This document shows positions 44,530 through 54,721 of a DNA stretch of 64,000 nt, piece by piece. The position numbers were made by a program, and so were the translations under genes. The notes beneath the pieces were generated by a model that was given only the letters and a program-made list of their open reading frames with translations, searched no databases and was not told the origin of the DNA. Source of the stretch: Sarcophilus harrisii (taxonomy: Eukaryota > Chordata > Mammalia > Dasyuromorphia > Dasyuridae); the NCBI RefSeq assembly GCF_902635505.1, contig NC_045429.1, forward strand, positions 131,244,304 to 131,308,303, in the 5' to 3' direction. Numbering within the stretch: position 1 is the stretch's first letter; every line of letters begins with the position of its first letter.

Positions 44530-45312
44530 TTGTTTCAATAGTATTTTATTTTTCCAAATACATGTAAAGATAGATTTCAAAATTCGTTTTTGTAAGATTT
44601 TGAATTACAATTTTTTTTCTTCCTTTCCCCTCCCCCTCCACAAGACAGCAAGCAATCTGATATAGGTTATACATGTACAATCCTTTTAAGTATATTTCCA
44701 TATTAGTCATGTTACAAAAGAAAAATTAGATCAAAAGTGAAAAATTATGAGAAAGAAAAAGCAAACAAAAAGAAAGGTGAAAATAATATACTTTGATTTG
44801 CATTTAGTCTCCATAGTTCTCTCTCTAGATACAGATAACATTTTCTGTCCCAAACCAATTGGAATTGTCTTGGATTACTGTATTTCTGAAATGAGCTAAA
44901 TCTCTCTTAGTTGATCATCACATAATCTTGCTTTGGGTGCAGATGGCTTTCTTCATCACAAGACCACTGGAACTGTCTGAATCACCTGGCTGTTGAAAAG
45001 AGCCACATCCATTAGAATTGATCATCATATAATCTTGCTGTTGCTGTGCACAATGTTCTCCTGATTCTGCTCACTTTATTTAGCATCCATTCATGTAATT
45101 CTTTCCAGGTTTTTCTGAAATCAGCATGCTCATTATTTCTTATAGAACAATAATATTCCATTACATTCATATACCATAATTTATTCAGCTATTTCCCAAC
45201 TGAAGGACATTACCACTCAATTTCCAATTCCTTGCCACTTCAAAAAGAGCTGCTACAAACATTTTTGCATATATGATAGCTTTTCCCTCTTTTATGATCT
45301 CTTTGGAACTAC
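44530..45312 (-). mobile_element. L1 (subfamily C), 5' truncated
   Basis: 3' UTR of the C type ('tccaaatacatgtaaagata', 'cctccccctccacaagacag') then diverged ORF2 tail DNA ('ttccattacattcatatacc', 'ctgctacaaacatttttgca'). Confidence 0.85.
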
Positions 45313-45319
45313 TCCTTTA

Positions 45320-45640
45320 AGTCTCTGCTTGTCATTGTTACAGACTCATTCTCTTTTATTTGATATTGTCTCAGTATCACCTGTCCTGCTACTGTGAGCA
45401 CAGGGGCAGGAAGAGAGGCTGAGAGAGATTGCTGGCTGGGTTCTACTCTGGTGGCTGCTGGTCTCCTGACTTCTGGTCTAGGTAGCTTCTTGACTCAGCT
45501 GCACACATTCCTATCGCCGATTCTCTTCCACCTCTGATCTTTCTTCATCTCTGCTAAGAATAAAGATTGACAATTTTCCTCTAACCTGAATTCCTGACTC
45601 TGGCTGATTTTAAAATACATAGTTTTCACAAATTTCCTCT
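45320..45640 (+). mobile_element. possible solo or partial LTR
   Basis: LTR-like order: pyrimidine-rich U3-type DNA, AATAAA near 45560, and a U5-like stretch 'cctgactctggctgatttt'. Ends and duplication were not found. Family unknown, old. Confidence 0.42.
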
Positions 45641-45854
45641 CTGCCTCCACCCACCAAAATCGTCATTTCCTATACAACACATCAGGACTTGCACACAGAG
45701 TGGGCGGGGCCATTCTTTCTCCACGCATGTATATTAATAGAGTATAGTCCAATTACTATTTAGCCTCATGTGCTTGGGACCTCAGTGCATCAACTCAAGC
45801 CTCAGCCCATTACATCTGAATTAGTCAATGAGAAGAATCTTCTTGATTGCTTAC
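45641..45854. other. unassigned
   Basis: Contains a 'gtgggcggggcca' word but no recognisable feature. Confidence 0.4.
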
Positions 45855-45870
45855 AAAAATGTAGGAGCCT

Positions 45871-46056
45871 ACATCTCCAAGGATCTCTTGATGAAGAGAG
45901 CCAGAGAGAGGACCGTGGGAAGTGAGTGTGGACCATAACAAAGCATTCTCACTCTTTTTGTTGTTGTTTGCTTGCATTCTATTTTCTTTCTCAGTTTTTT
46001 CCTTTTTGATTTGATTTTTCTTGTGCAGCAAGATAACTGTATAAATATGTACACAT
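45871..46056 (+). mobile_element. L1 3' UTR fragment lacking the terminal end
   Basis: From 'gatgaagagagccagaga' to 'gcaagataactgtataaata'. It is flanked by aaaaatgtaggagcct (45855-45870) and aaaaatgtaggagtct (46057-46072), yet the last 150 bases of the normal L1 and its A-tail are absent. Confidence 0.85.
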
Positions 46057-46072
46057 AAAAATGTAGGAGTCT

Positions 46073-46579
46073 AGAAGTTATCTTGGAAGGTCACATCAAA
46101 TATTAAATAAAAGACAGAAAATGCCGAGGGGGGAAAACAGCAAATGGGCATAAAAAGAGAGAGAAAATAGAATTCAAGCTAAGTGATCTGTAACAATGTG
46201 CTTCCCATTGTTGGCAAAGTTCTTAATTCCTAATACTTTACAAAGAGGAAGCAAAGTTTTTTATTTGAAAATGAAAGTAGACTACTACTATTACTTGGGT
46301 GAAATAAGTACAAGATCAATCATAAGTCTATTAAAAATATTTTAAATCAGCAAAAAAGAAGGTACAACCACTGCATCCTATAAGACTAAGTCTGGCCCTT
46401 GGTTCTCTCCTAAGATCTTTTCTCCATAGTTTGTTCCCTTGTCAAGATAGTTTTTGTCAAAGCCATTTCTGAACTTGACCTATTAAGTGAAGAATCATAC
46501 AAAGACGACATACAATACAATTCCTAAGAAACTACTTAACATTGTAGACATCAAACATCCAAGGAAGATGAAATTGAAA
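46073..46579. other. no recognised feature
   Basis: Nothing supported. Confidence 0.45.
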
Positions 46580-47135
46580 CAGGAAGAAAGGGAGAATTAA
46601 CCAGTCTTCCAACTTTTGGTTTTCTCATTCTAGAATTTACACAGAAGTTGATTTGCCATCTTTGCTGTCCTCCAAATCATTTTTGTTTATGATTTAAGAC
46701 AGGTTCATGTTACTTCTATTTGGACTTCTATATGTTTCATGTATAGAATATATATTCCTGAAATACAGGAAGGGGTAATTAGTCTGCCTTCCAATTGTTT
46801 TTGCCTCATTCTAGAATTTACACAGTAGCCCATTTGCCATCCTTTCTGTCCCCCAAATCGTTTTTATTTATGATTTGGAACAGATTTTATGTAACTTCTA
46901 TTTGGACTTCTATATTTCTATATGTGAAATATATAGAAATAAACATTTCTGAAATAGAGATTAGGAGAATTAACCAGTCTATCAACTTTCTCCCATTCTA
47001 GAATTTACATAGCAATTCATTCGTCATTCTTGTAATCTCCCAAATCCTTTTTTTGTTTATGATTTAGGACAGGTTTATAATATTTCTATTTGGATTTCTG
47101 TATTTATAAATATTATATATAGAGAGAAATATGTT
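46580..47135. repeat. three-copy tandem array, about 185-bp units
   Basis: Units begin near 46591, 46773 and 46964. Each has 'agtct' then 'cattctagaatttacacag' (or acat), 'tcattttttatttatgattt'-like and 'gacaggtt', then 'cttctatttggacttctat'. Copies are roughly 80% alike by eye. Confidence 0.92.
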
Positions 47136-47442
47136 CTTATTTCTTTATATGAAAAACCATGTAGTTTCATGTTTAATATTAGAGGAATAAAGCCATTTAA
47201 CATTTGGGAAATCTAAAGCGGCCTACAAAGGGAAATATAGGAAAATGTTCTTAAATACATTTCAAATGTTTTATTTTCTGTCTGTTTATGGAAGAAATCT
47301 AAAGAGTCCAGAAATTTCTGATCTATTCCTATTCCACCACCTTCCCAGAATACTTCTAGCATAGTACTTTAAATACAATGTAATTTCATAAGATCATGTC
47401 TAAGCAAAGAAAACTGTTTACCTATTAAATAGCAATCATGCA

Positions 47443-47493
<51 letters not shown>
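47443..47493. repeat. (GT)n simple repeat
   Basis: About 25 GT units, pure. Confidence 0.97.
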
Positions 47494-47496
<3 letters not shown>

Positions 47497-47592
47497 GAGA
47501 GAGAGGGAAAGAGAAGAAGAGAGGGAGAGAAAGGGAGAAAGAAAGAGAGGGGGGAGGGAGGGAAAGGGAAGAGGGGGAGATAGGAGGAAGAG
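47494..47592. repeat. GA-rich low-complexity tract
   Basis: Purine-only strand of GA/GGA/GAAA words following the GT run. Confidence 0.92.
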
Positions 47593-47641
47593 ATCACTGG
47601 TTCTAGCCACAAGCATTATTATTATGTGTATCAGGGTTGGA

Positions 47642-47676
47642 ACACTCACAGATGTGGAAAAAACATCTGTGAGTGT
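47642..47676. other. perfect 14-bp inverted repeat (hairpin)
   Basis: Arms acactcacagatgt (47642-47655) and acatctgtgagtgt (47663-47676) pair perfectly around a 7-base loop ggaaaaa. Confidence 0.95.
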
Positions 47677-48013
47677 GGGAAAAACAGGTGTTCTCTAGCT
47701 ATTACATGTCACATTATGTAAATCTTCAAAATACAACATTTCAATTTCAAACTGTACACTTTTATGATTAAATCACAAAAATGCTTCTTAATACAAAGCC
47801 TGAATCCTGTCAATTTATTTTAGAGAAGTGTCTAACAAATAATATCTAAATTATTATTTGTAAATACTCACTAATTACTTTCTTTAATTTTGCTGCATTC
47901 ATCCTATGTGTATTTAACTGACTTTGGTGACCTGAGAACAAATGTACAAGATACAGGAAAAATGATCTGTTTGAAATTATAAAGTCATTGTATACAAAGC
48001 ATAGAATTAAAAC
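47677..48013. other. no recognised feature
   Basis: Nothing supported. Confidence 0.45.
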
Positions 48014-48027
48014 AAAGATTTCATGTT

Positions 48028-49070
48028 GTTTTTTTTTAATAGCCTTTTATTTACAGGTTATATGTATGGGTAACTTTACAGCATTGACAATTGCCAAACC
48101 TCTTGTTCCAATTTTTCCCCTCTTACTCCCCACCCCCTCCCCCAGATGGCAGGATGACCAGTAGATGTTAAATACATTAAAATATAAATTACATACACAA
48201 TAAGTATACATGACCAAACCGTTATTTTGCTGTACAAATAGAATCAGACTCTGAAATATTGTACAATTAGCTTGTGAAGGAAATCAAAAATGCAGGTGGG
48301 CAAAAATATAGGGATTGGGAATTCAATGTAATGGTTTTTAGTCATCTCCCAGAGTTCTTTCTCTGGGCGTAGCTGGTTCAGTTCATTACTGCTCCATTGG
48401 AAATGATTTGGTTGATCTCATTGCTGAGGATGGCCAGGTCCATTAGAACTGGTCATCATCTAGTATTATTGTTGAAGTATATAATGATCTCTTGGCCCTG
48501 CTCGTTTCACTCAGCATCAGTTCGTGTAAGTCTCTCCAGGCCTTTCTGAAATCATCCTGTTGGTCATTTCTTACCAAACAATAATATTCCATAATATTCA
48601 TATACCACAATTTATTCAGCCATTCTCCAATTGATGGGCATCCACTCAGTTTCCAGTTTCTGGCCACTACAAAGAGGGCTGCCACAAACATTCGTGCACA
48701 TACAGGTCCCTTTCCCTTCTTTATGATCTCTTTGGGATATAATCCCAGTAGTAACACTGCTGGATCAAAGTGTATGCACAGTTTGATAACTTTTTGAGCA
48801 TAGTTCCAAATTGCTCTCCAGAATGGTTGGATGTATTCACAGTTCCACCAACAATGTATTAGTGTCCCTGTTTTCCCACATCCCCTCCAACATTCCACAT
48901 TATCTTTCCCTCTCATTCTAGCCAATCTGACAGGTGTGTAGTGGTATCTCAGAGTTGTCTTAATTTGCATTTCTCTAATTAATAATGACTTGGAGCATTT
49001 TTTCATATGGTTAGAAATAGTTTCAATTTCTTCATCTGAGAATTGTCTGTTCATATCCTTTGACCATTTA
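48028..49070 (-). mobile_element. L1 (subfamily A), 5' truncated, youngest copy
   Basis: It is flanked by an exact 14-bp duplication aaagatttcatgtt (48014-48027 and 49071-49084). It carries the whole A-type 3' UTR and an unbroken ORF2 tail, unlike every other copy here. Confidence 0.96.
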
Positions 49071-49081
49071 AAAGATTTCAT
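48443..49081 (-). pseudogene. L1 ORF2p C-terminal fragment, open frame
   Basis: About 208 codons of L1 ORF2p C-terminus without a stop: [40 protein letters not shown], the cysteine segment CWRGCGKTGTLIHCWW, then VCARMFVAALFVVARNWKLS, and ending ILDDDQF. The first four codons come from the flank. It lacks endonuclease and reverse transcriptase, so it is not functional. It is the best local sequence for defining the subfamily. Confidence 0.9.
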
Positions 49082-49334
49082 GTTTTAAACTTCTTTTATG
49101 ATTTTTTTGTTTTTGTAATTAAAAAATTAATATCTGTGTACTATAAAATGTTTAATGGGAAAATAATTTGAAATGGTAGTTGGACTTATTTAATACCTTA
49201 TGAAATTTTCATGAGATTCTGGAATAATACATATTCAACAACCCCAAGAAATCCCAGGCTTTCCCTCCAACTTTAAGGATATACAAAAACATTTTTTAAG
49301 GTGACAAAGAATGACAATCTGAGGGGTACTGATA

Positions 49335-49770
49335 AATTGGGAAATGAAGGAACAAGTTATGTTATATAAATGTGAAGGACTACTGTTATACTGTAAGAAA
49401 TGATGATGGAGATAATTTCATAAAGACCTAGGAAGACCTGTATAAACTGATGCATAGTCAAGTGAACTAGGATAGCAAGTCATATAATGATAATATAAAA
49501 AAGCAAATGAACTCTAAAAGAATTAGGAACTCAGTGTAATAGCCAACTAAGATTCCAGAGGATTAATAAACATACTACTTACCTCTTATTAAAGAAGGAT
49601 GTAGAGTGCAGAAAGATAATACTATGTGAAATTTGTCTTGATTGACTATATGTGTTTGTAAAGGGTTTTGGCCATTTTTTGTTCTAAATTAGGAGTAGAT
49701 TGAGGAGGGGGGAAGGGGAAGTGAGAAAGCAGAGAAAGCAGATAATTTTTTTTTTTTTTAAATTAAGACG
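49335..49770 (+). mobile_element. old L1 3' end
   Basis: 'gaaatgaaggaacaagttat', 'ctgtaagaaatgatgatgga', 'aagacctaggaagacctgta', 'aactaagattccagaggatt' and a G-rich then T-rich end match the ancient L1 type of 35445. Confidence 0.75.
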
Positions 49771-49934
49771 AAAGTGGTCACTTCCAAAGTGTTCACAAGG
49801 TTCCTATTATTTCTATCCTGGCAACCAGTTACTTCCTAATGGTGAGAATCAAACCCTTCTTGGCTACTCTACCTTTTAGTAGAGAAAATAATCATTAAGG
49901 CAAATCAAGAAATTACTAGCTGCTTTTCTTTTAG

Positions 49935-50125
49935 GGGAGAGAGAGAGACAGACAGACAGATAAACAGAGACAGAGAGAGAGGGCAGAGAGAGTCAGAGAG
50001 GAAGAGACAGACAGAGACAGACAGACAGACAGACAGACACACACACACACACACACACACACAAAGACAGAGAGAGAAGGAAAGAAAGAGAGTGAGAGAG
50101 GGAGGGAGAGAGAGAGACAGAGATG
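49935..50125. repeat. compound (GA)(CAGA)(CA) microsatellite
   Basis: GA, CAGA and CA units in series, about 190 bases. Confidence 0.95.
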
Positions 50126-50167
50126 CAGCTGCTATCTAGATAAATAGAACACTGCAGGCCACAAGTA

Positions 50168-50289
50168 CTTCAGCTGTAAAAGAGATTTCAAACCTCATTT
50201 GACTCAGGCTAAGAATAAGCTCTTGAGAACAGAATGTTGACAAAATGATATCAGCCTTAAAGGCTTCAAGAGCCCTTCTCAGTCACTTT
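50168..50289. repeat. dispersed repeat D, copy 1
   Basis: 'tgtaaaagagatttcaaacc', 'ctcaggctaagaataagctc' and 'acagaatgttgacaaaatga' recur at 61555-61690. Confidence 0.75.
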
Positions 50290-50720
50290 AGTTTTTTGCA
50301 GAACCCTAAAATTTGAGAGATGGAAAGGAACAGAGGTCATCCAGTCCAGCCCATACATAAACAGAATGACCATTACTAACATGCCAGACCACCAGCCATC
50401 CAGCCTCTGCCTGAAGATGTCCAAGGAGGGCAAACACTGCACCTTGCAAGGAAAGTCTTTTCACTTTTGGACAGCTCTCACTGTTCAGAAGTATTTTCCT
50501 GACATTAAACATAAATGAAAATTAAACCTAAATTTTTTTTTCTCCTTTTTTTCCAGGGATTATTTCTGGTTCTACCTGTTGCCAGCCTTTGGGAAACTGC
50601 TATCATGTTCCCCCACCCCACCCCCACCAGTCTTCCCTTCTCCAGGAGAGAAGCAATTTCTTCCATCAAATCTCATACAACTCCGACCTAAGGTCCTTCA
50701 TCCTCCCTGGATGCTTTACT
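50290..50720 (-). mobile_element. CR1/L3-like LINE, 3' part
   Basis: 'gaggtcatccagtccagccc', 'catccagcctctgcctgaag', 'cttttggacagctctcactg' and 'agtattttcctgacattaaa' are the reverse complement of the wording at 32262-32545. Confidence 0.55.
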
Positions 50721-50756
50721 CTCAACATTTTAGTGTGTTAGTGTGAAAAATTATTT

Positions 50757-51036
50757 TTACAAATAGCATTTCATTTCATGCTCACCATCACCCTGAGGCA
50801 GATGTCATTGTTATCCCTGATTTACAAATGAGAAAACTGAGGAGCAAATTTTAGGGTTTTATATATATAATATATATATATATATAATATAATATATAAT
50901 ATATATATATATATAATATAATATATATATATATATATAAATGATTAGCCAAGGGTCACAATGAGGTGTCTGAGGCTGGATTTGAATTCAGGTCTTCATG
51001 ATTCCAAATCCTACATTCTATCTGCTGTGCCATCAT
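50757..51036 (+). mobile_element. MIR with internal TA expansion
   Basis: Left part 'ttcatgctcaccatcaccct' and 'tacaaatgagaaaactgagg'; a (TA)n run at about 50860-50940; right part 'gattagccaagggtcacaat', 'ggctggatttgaattcaggt' and 'ctatctgctgtgccatc'. Confidence 0.82.
50860..50940. repeat. (TA)n simple repeat
   Basis: About 80 bases of TA with AATATAATA interruptions, inside a MIR. Confidence 0.95.
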
Positions 51037-51109
51037 TACTTTACATAGTTTTTGAGATGAGGCACAGAGTGGTAATCCCTCCTTCTTATGTCTGAAGTTT
51101 ATACTCCTC

Positions 51110-51259
51110 TTTTTTTTTTCCTGAGGCAATTAGGGTTAAGTGACTTGCCCAGGGTCTCACACACAGCTAGGAAGTGTCAAAGTGTCTGAGATCATATTTG
51201 AACTCAGGTCCTCCTGAATCCAGGGCTGGTGCTCTATCCACTGTGCCATCTAGCTGCCC
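51110..51259 (-). mobile_element. WSINE-type SINE
   Basis: 'cctgaggcaattagggttaa' to 'gtgccatctagctgccc', flanked by tatactcctc (51100-51109) and tatacccctc (51260-51269). Confidence 0.93.
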
Positions 51260-51269
51260 TATACCCCTC

Positions 51270-51485
51270 ATAATGTACTCTAAGATCTCATTTGCTTTTT
51301 TTGGCTAAAACAGCATACTTCAAACTCATATTCAGCTTGGACTGTAGTGACTCCAAGTACCTTTTCAGAATAACTAGTTTATGTCTCCCCCATCTTGTAT
51401 TTCTGAAGTTAATTTTTCTTGTACTTATTGTATGTTGAATTTTATTATATTAGATTCAGCACAATGTTCTAAGTTCAAGCGTTGT
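51270..51485 (-). mobile_element. CR1/L3-like LINE, middle part
   Basis: 'tactctaagatctcatttgc', 'actcatattcagcttggact', 'tgtctcccccatcttgtatt' and 'attagattcagcacaatgtt' match the old CR1-like element that also supplies 50290-50720. Confidence 0.55.
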
Positions 51486-51539
51486 TAACCTTTTCATGTA
51501 AAGAGTCAGATACATAGGTTTTTATATATAACAAGAGAG

Positions 51540-52480
51540 AAAACAAAATTTCACAAATCTTTTATTGATGAAATTCAAATAATCGATCACAAAAATTTTT
51601 TTTATGTCACGTCATTCTACTAATGAGAATAGAATTCTTTTTTGGGGGATAACATTTCATTTAATTATGCTCAAAGTGTTCCCTATCATTAAAATTGATT
51701 GCAAATGTTCATCTGCTTATGCTGATCTGTAATGAAATTTTACATCTCTCATCTTTGAAAATGTCTTTTCACAAAAATGAGTATTGCCAAATATGGATAT
51801 CAGTCCATGATCATATAATTTTAGTTGAACATATTCATTCCTTGGAGGGCATTTAAAGAATTCTATTAGATTTTTATTTTGATATTTGCCTTTTGGCAAT
51901 GTCATTGCTGTTGAGTCATTTCAATCATGTCCAACCCTTTGTGACCCCATTTAGGCTCTTCTTGGCAAAGATACTGGTATGATTTGCCATTTCCTTCTCC
52001 AGCTCATTTTGCAGATTAGAAAACTGAGGCAAACAGGTTTAAGTGACTTGCCTAAGGTCACATATTTTGCAAGTGTCTGAAGCCAGATTTGAACTCAGGA
52101 AGAGGAGTCTTTTTGACGCTAGGTCTGGCATGCTATCCACTGCACCACCTAGCTGTCCATCTGGTACATCATTACATTACAAATTAATAACTTAATTTTG
52201 AAGTTTAGGTAGAAGCTTCTCAATTCTATAGTTAAATAGATTTTTAAAATATAGAGATTTATTTAACATTTGCATTGTGGTTCAAAAATATTGAAGGAAT
52301 TGTAGTTTGAGTTTGGAAAATATATTCATCCCAAATTTGTGTAGGAATGGAGATCTTATTTCTTGTTTTAACTTTTGACAGCATAGGACATGTATAAAGC
52401 AGCTTGACATTTTTTGATTCAAACTATATTAGTTGTTGACTTGGTTTGATTATGGGATAAGTTTTGTATCTAGGTTTCAT
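51540..52480 (-). mobile_element. hAT (Charlie-like) transposase fossil, split by a SINE
   Basis: The minus strand at 51717-51905 reads LISIFGNTHFCEKTFSKM followed by RDVKFHYRSA, and past a stop ADEHLQSIL-like DNA, which is the hAT C-terminal dimerisation segment (FGSTYLCEQTFS ... HRSRLTDEHLQSIL in active relatives). DNA to about 52480 is compatible with the upstream transposase. Ends not found. Not functional. Confidence 0.68.
51903..52159 (-). mobile_element. MAR1 SINE, full length
   Basis: 'gttgagtcatttcaatcatg', 'tccaaccctttgtgacccca', 'cttctccagctcattttgca' and head complement 'tgcaccacctagctgtcc'. It splits the hAT fossil. Confidence 0.93.
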
Positions 52481-52489
52481 TCTTCTATT

Positions 52490-53045
52490 ATTTAAAATTA
52501 GACCATCTGACCATTGTTACCTTTTTGATTTTCTGATCTTTCAAATATCACCCATAAGCTCAGCAATAATATCTGCCAGTTCTTTAATAATGGGAGGACA
52601 TAGTTCATTGAGCTCAGGGACTTGAATTCATCAAGTATCTTGGGCATAAACTCCCTTTTAGTCATTTTGTTTTGTTATTTCTGGAGTAAGGGTTATTCTC
52701 CTTTGGGGGAGAGAAAATAAAAATCAGAGTTGAGTAGCTCTGTTTTCACTGTTGTAATTTTTCATAATCTCAATCAACCCAAACAAGGGTCCAATTCCTT
52801 TTTTGATTCATTTTTTTTCTTTAAATATTGTTTAAATAAGAGTCCTTTTTTGTTGCCCTTAGCTTCTGTCAACAGCCTTAGTTCATTCTGAACATTAGCA
52901 TTCCTGATGCCATTTTTATAAGACTGTGTCTCTTTTTAATATTAATCTTCTGTTGCCTTTCTTCTGTTCTTTTCTACATTTATTTTAAAAATATAAGTTG
53001 ACTAGTCAATTCTTATACATCTGTAACAGTTTCTAGCAAGTATGA
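52490..53045 (-). mobile_element. CR1/L3-like LINE, ORF2 part
   Basis: 'tctgccagttctttaataat', 'ggacttgaattcatcaagta', 'gtagctctgttttcactgtt', 'gttgcccttagcttctgtca' and 'ccttagttcattctgaacat' read as antisense CR1-type ORF2. It may be the 5' side of the element at 50290-51485. Confidence 0.5.
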
Positions 53046-53057
53046 TTTTTATTCCTC

Positions 53058-53150
53058 AATGGAATTGTGTCTTTATGGAACTCTGCCCAAAGAGCTAAAG
53101 TGTGTATACTCTTTGATCCAGTAATACTCCTACTAGATCTATGTCTCAAA
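53058..53150 (+). mobile_element. old L1 ORF2 fragment
   Basis: 'tatggaactctgcccaaaga' and 'atactctttgatccagtaat' correspond to the WNYAQKVIKLCIPFDPAV zone. Confidence 0.65.
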
Positions 53151-53179
53151 AAGTTATTTTTAATTTTTTTTAGATTCAC

Positions 53180-53425
53180 TCCTTTTTATAAAAAGTTTTT
53201 TATTTTTAAAACATATGCACGGATAATTTTTCAACATTGACCCTTGCATATCTTTGTGTTTCAGATTTTCCCCTCCTTCCCCCCCTTCCCCTCCCCTAGA
53301 TGGCAAGCAATCCAAAACATGTTATACATGTTAAAATATATATTAAGCCCAATATGTGTAAACATATTTTAAAAATTCTCTTGCTGCACAAGAAAATGAA
53401 GAAGAAAACAAAATGTAAGCATTTT
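53180..53425 (-). mobile_element. L1 3' end (subfamily B)
   Basis: 'aaaacatatgcacggataat', 'caacattgacccttgcatat', 'cccctagatggcaagcaatc' and 'cttgctgcacaagaaaat'. Confidence 0.92.
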
Positions 53426-53929
53426 CATGAAAATGTAAGCAATACACTGAGTGTATTGAAAAAGCAAGAATGGAGTATTCAGTAGGATTAGGCTCTTATC
53501 CCTTGTATAGGGAAATATACTGAACCAGTGAGCATCTTTAAGGTCTTAGAAAATTACCAAGTTTGAAGGGCCCCAACTTCACATGGTCTCACCTTTTTAT
53601 AGCCTTATGTGAACAGCAAACTATGAAAATAAGACCTGATGTCACCAGGAAGCTTCATCACCAACATTGTTTTTGAGCCTGAAACACCTCCCTGCCCCCT
53701 CATCCTTACCCCAGTACTGAGTACTCCATCCTTTTTGTCATTTTTAATTGTAGATACAATTGTAAAACTTTTTCCTTCCCTTTCTCTTCTGTTTAATATT
53801 CTTTCTATTATTATAATAAAAAAAAATAGGGACAAATTATGTTCAATCCTACTTAAGAAAGGTGTACTACACAAAGAAGAATAGAAATTTAGGACTGTTT
53901 GTGAAATTTATTTTCTATTACACAAAACT
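53426..53929. other. no recognised feature
   Basis: Overlapping frames at 53605-53884 on both strands have no known domain. Confidence 0.45.
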
Positions 53930-53995
53930 TGACATATATATGTATATATATGTATGTGCGTATATGTATACATATATACATACATATACATAAAA
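53930..53995. repeat. (TATG/TA)n simple repeat
   Basis: Alternating TA/TG/CA steps. Confidence 0.9.
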
Positions 53996-54012
53996 ATCAG
54001 CATGTTTCTTTT

Positions 54013-54137
54013 CTTTTTTTGGCTGAGGCAATTGGGGTTAAGTGACTTGCCCAGGGTCACACAGCTAAGAAGTGTTAAGTGTCTGAGACCAGATTTGAAC
54101 TCAGGTCTTCCTGACTTCAGGGCTGGTGCTCTATCCA
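54013..54137 (-). mobile_element. WSINE-type SINE, head truncated
   Basis: 'ggctgaggcaattggggtta' to 'gggctggtgctctatccac'; well conserved. Confidence 0.9.
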
Positions 54138-54187
54138 CAACATGTTACTTTCAAAGCTATCTCGTTTGTTTCCTTCTGAATTTGTTT

Positions 54188-54209
54188 CTCTCTCTCTCTC
54201 TCTCTCTTT
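54188..54209. repeat. (CT)n simple repeat
   Basis: CT run at the target site of the next L1. Confidence 0.9.
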
Positions 54210-54711
54210 TTTTATTATTATAACTTTTTATTGACAGAACCCATGCCTGGGTAATTTTTTTACATTATCCCTTGCATTCACTTCTGTTCCGACTTTTCTC
54301 CTCCCTTCCTTCACCCCCTCCCCCAGATGGCAAGCTGTCCTATACAAGTTAAATATGTAAAAGTACAAGTGTATCCTAGATACAATATATGTGTGCAGAA
54401 CCGAACAGTTCTCTTGTTGCACAGGAAGAATTGGATTCAGAAGGTAAAAATAACCTGGGAAGAAAAACACAGTTTACATTCATTTCCCAGTGTTCTTTCT
54501 TTGGGTGTAGCTGCTTCTGTCCATCATTGAGCAATTGAAACTAAGTTAGATCTTCTCTTTGTCAAAGAAATCCATTTCCATCAGAATACATCCTCATACA
54601 GTATCTTTGCTGAGGTATATAATGATCTGGTTTTGCTCATTTCACTTAACATCAATTCACGTAAGTCTCACCAATCCTCTCTGTATTCATCCTGCTGGTC
54701 ATTTCTTACAG
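54192..54711 (-). mobile_element. L1 3' end, distinct subfamily (D)
   Basis: 'actttttattgacagaaccc', 'atgcctgggtaatttttt', 'cttgcattcacttctgttcc' and 'gtgtgcagaaccgaacagtt' define a 3' UTR unlike A, B or C, ending in the usual ORF2 tail zone. Flanked by ttgtttctct (54182-54191 and 54712-54721). Confidence 0.88.
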
Positions 54712-54721
54712 TTGTTTCTCT

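Noticed and set aside
47425-47698. Frames of 74 and 86 codons (poly His-Thr / Cys-Val then Arg-Glu)
   Set aside because: Translations of the GT and GA microsatellites.
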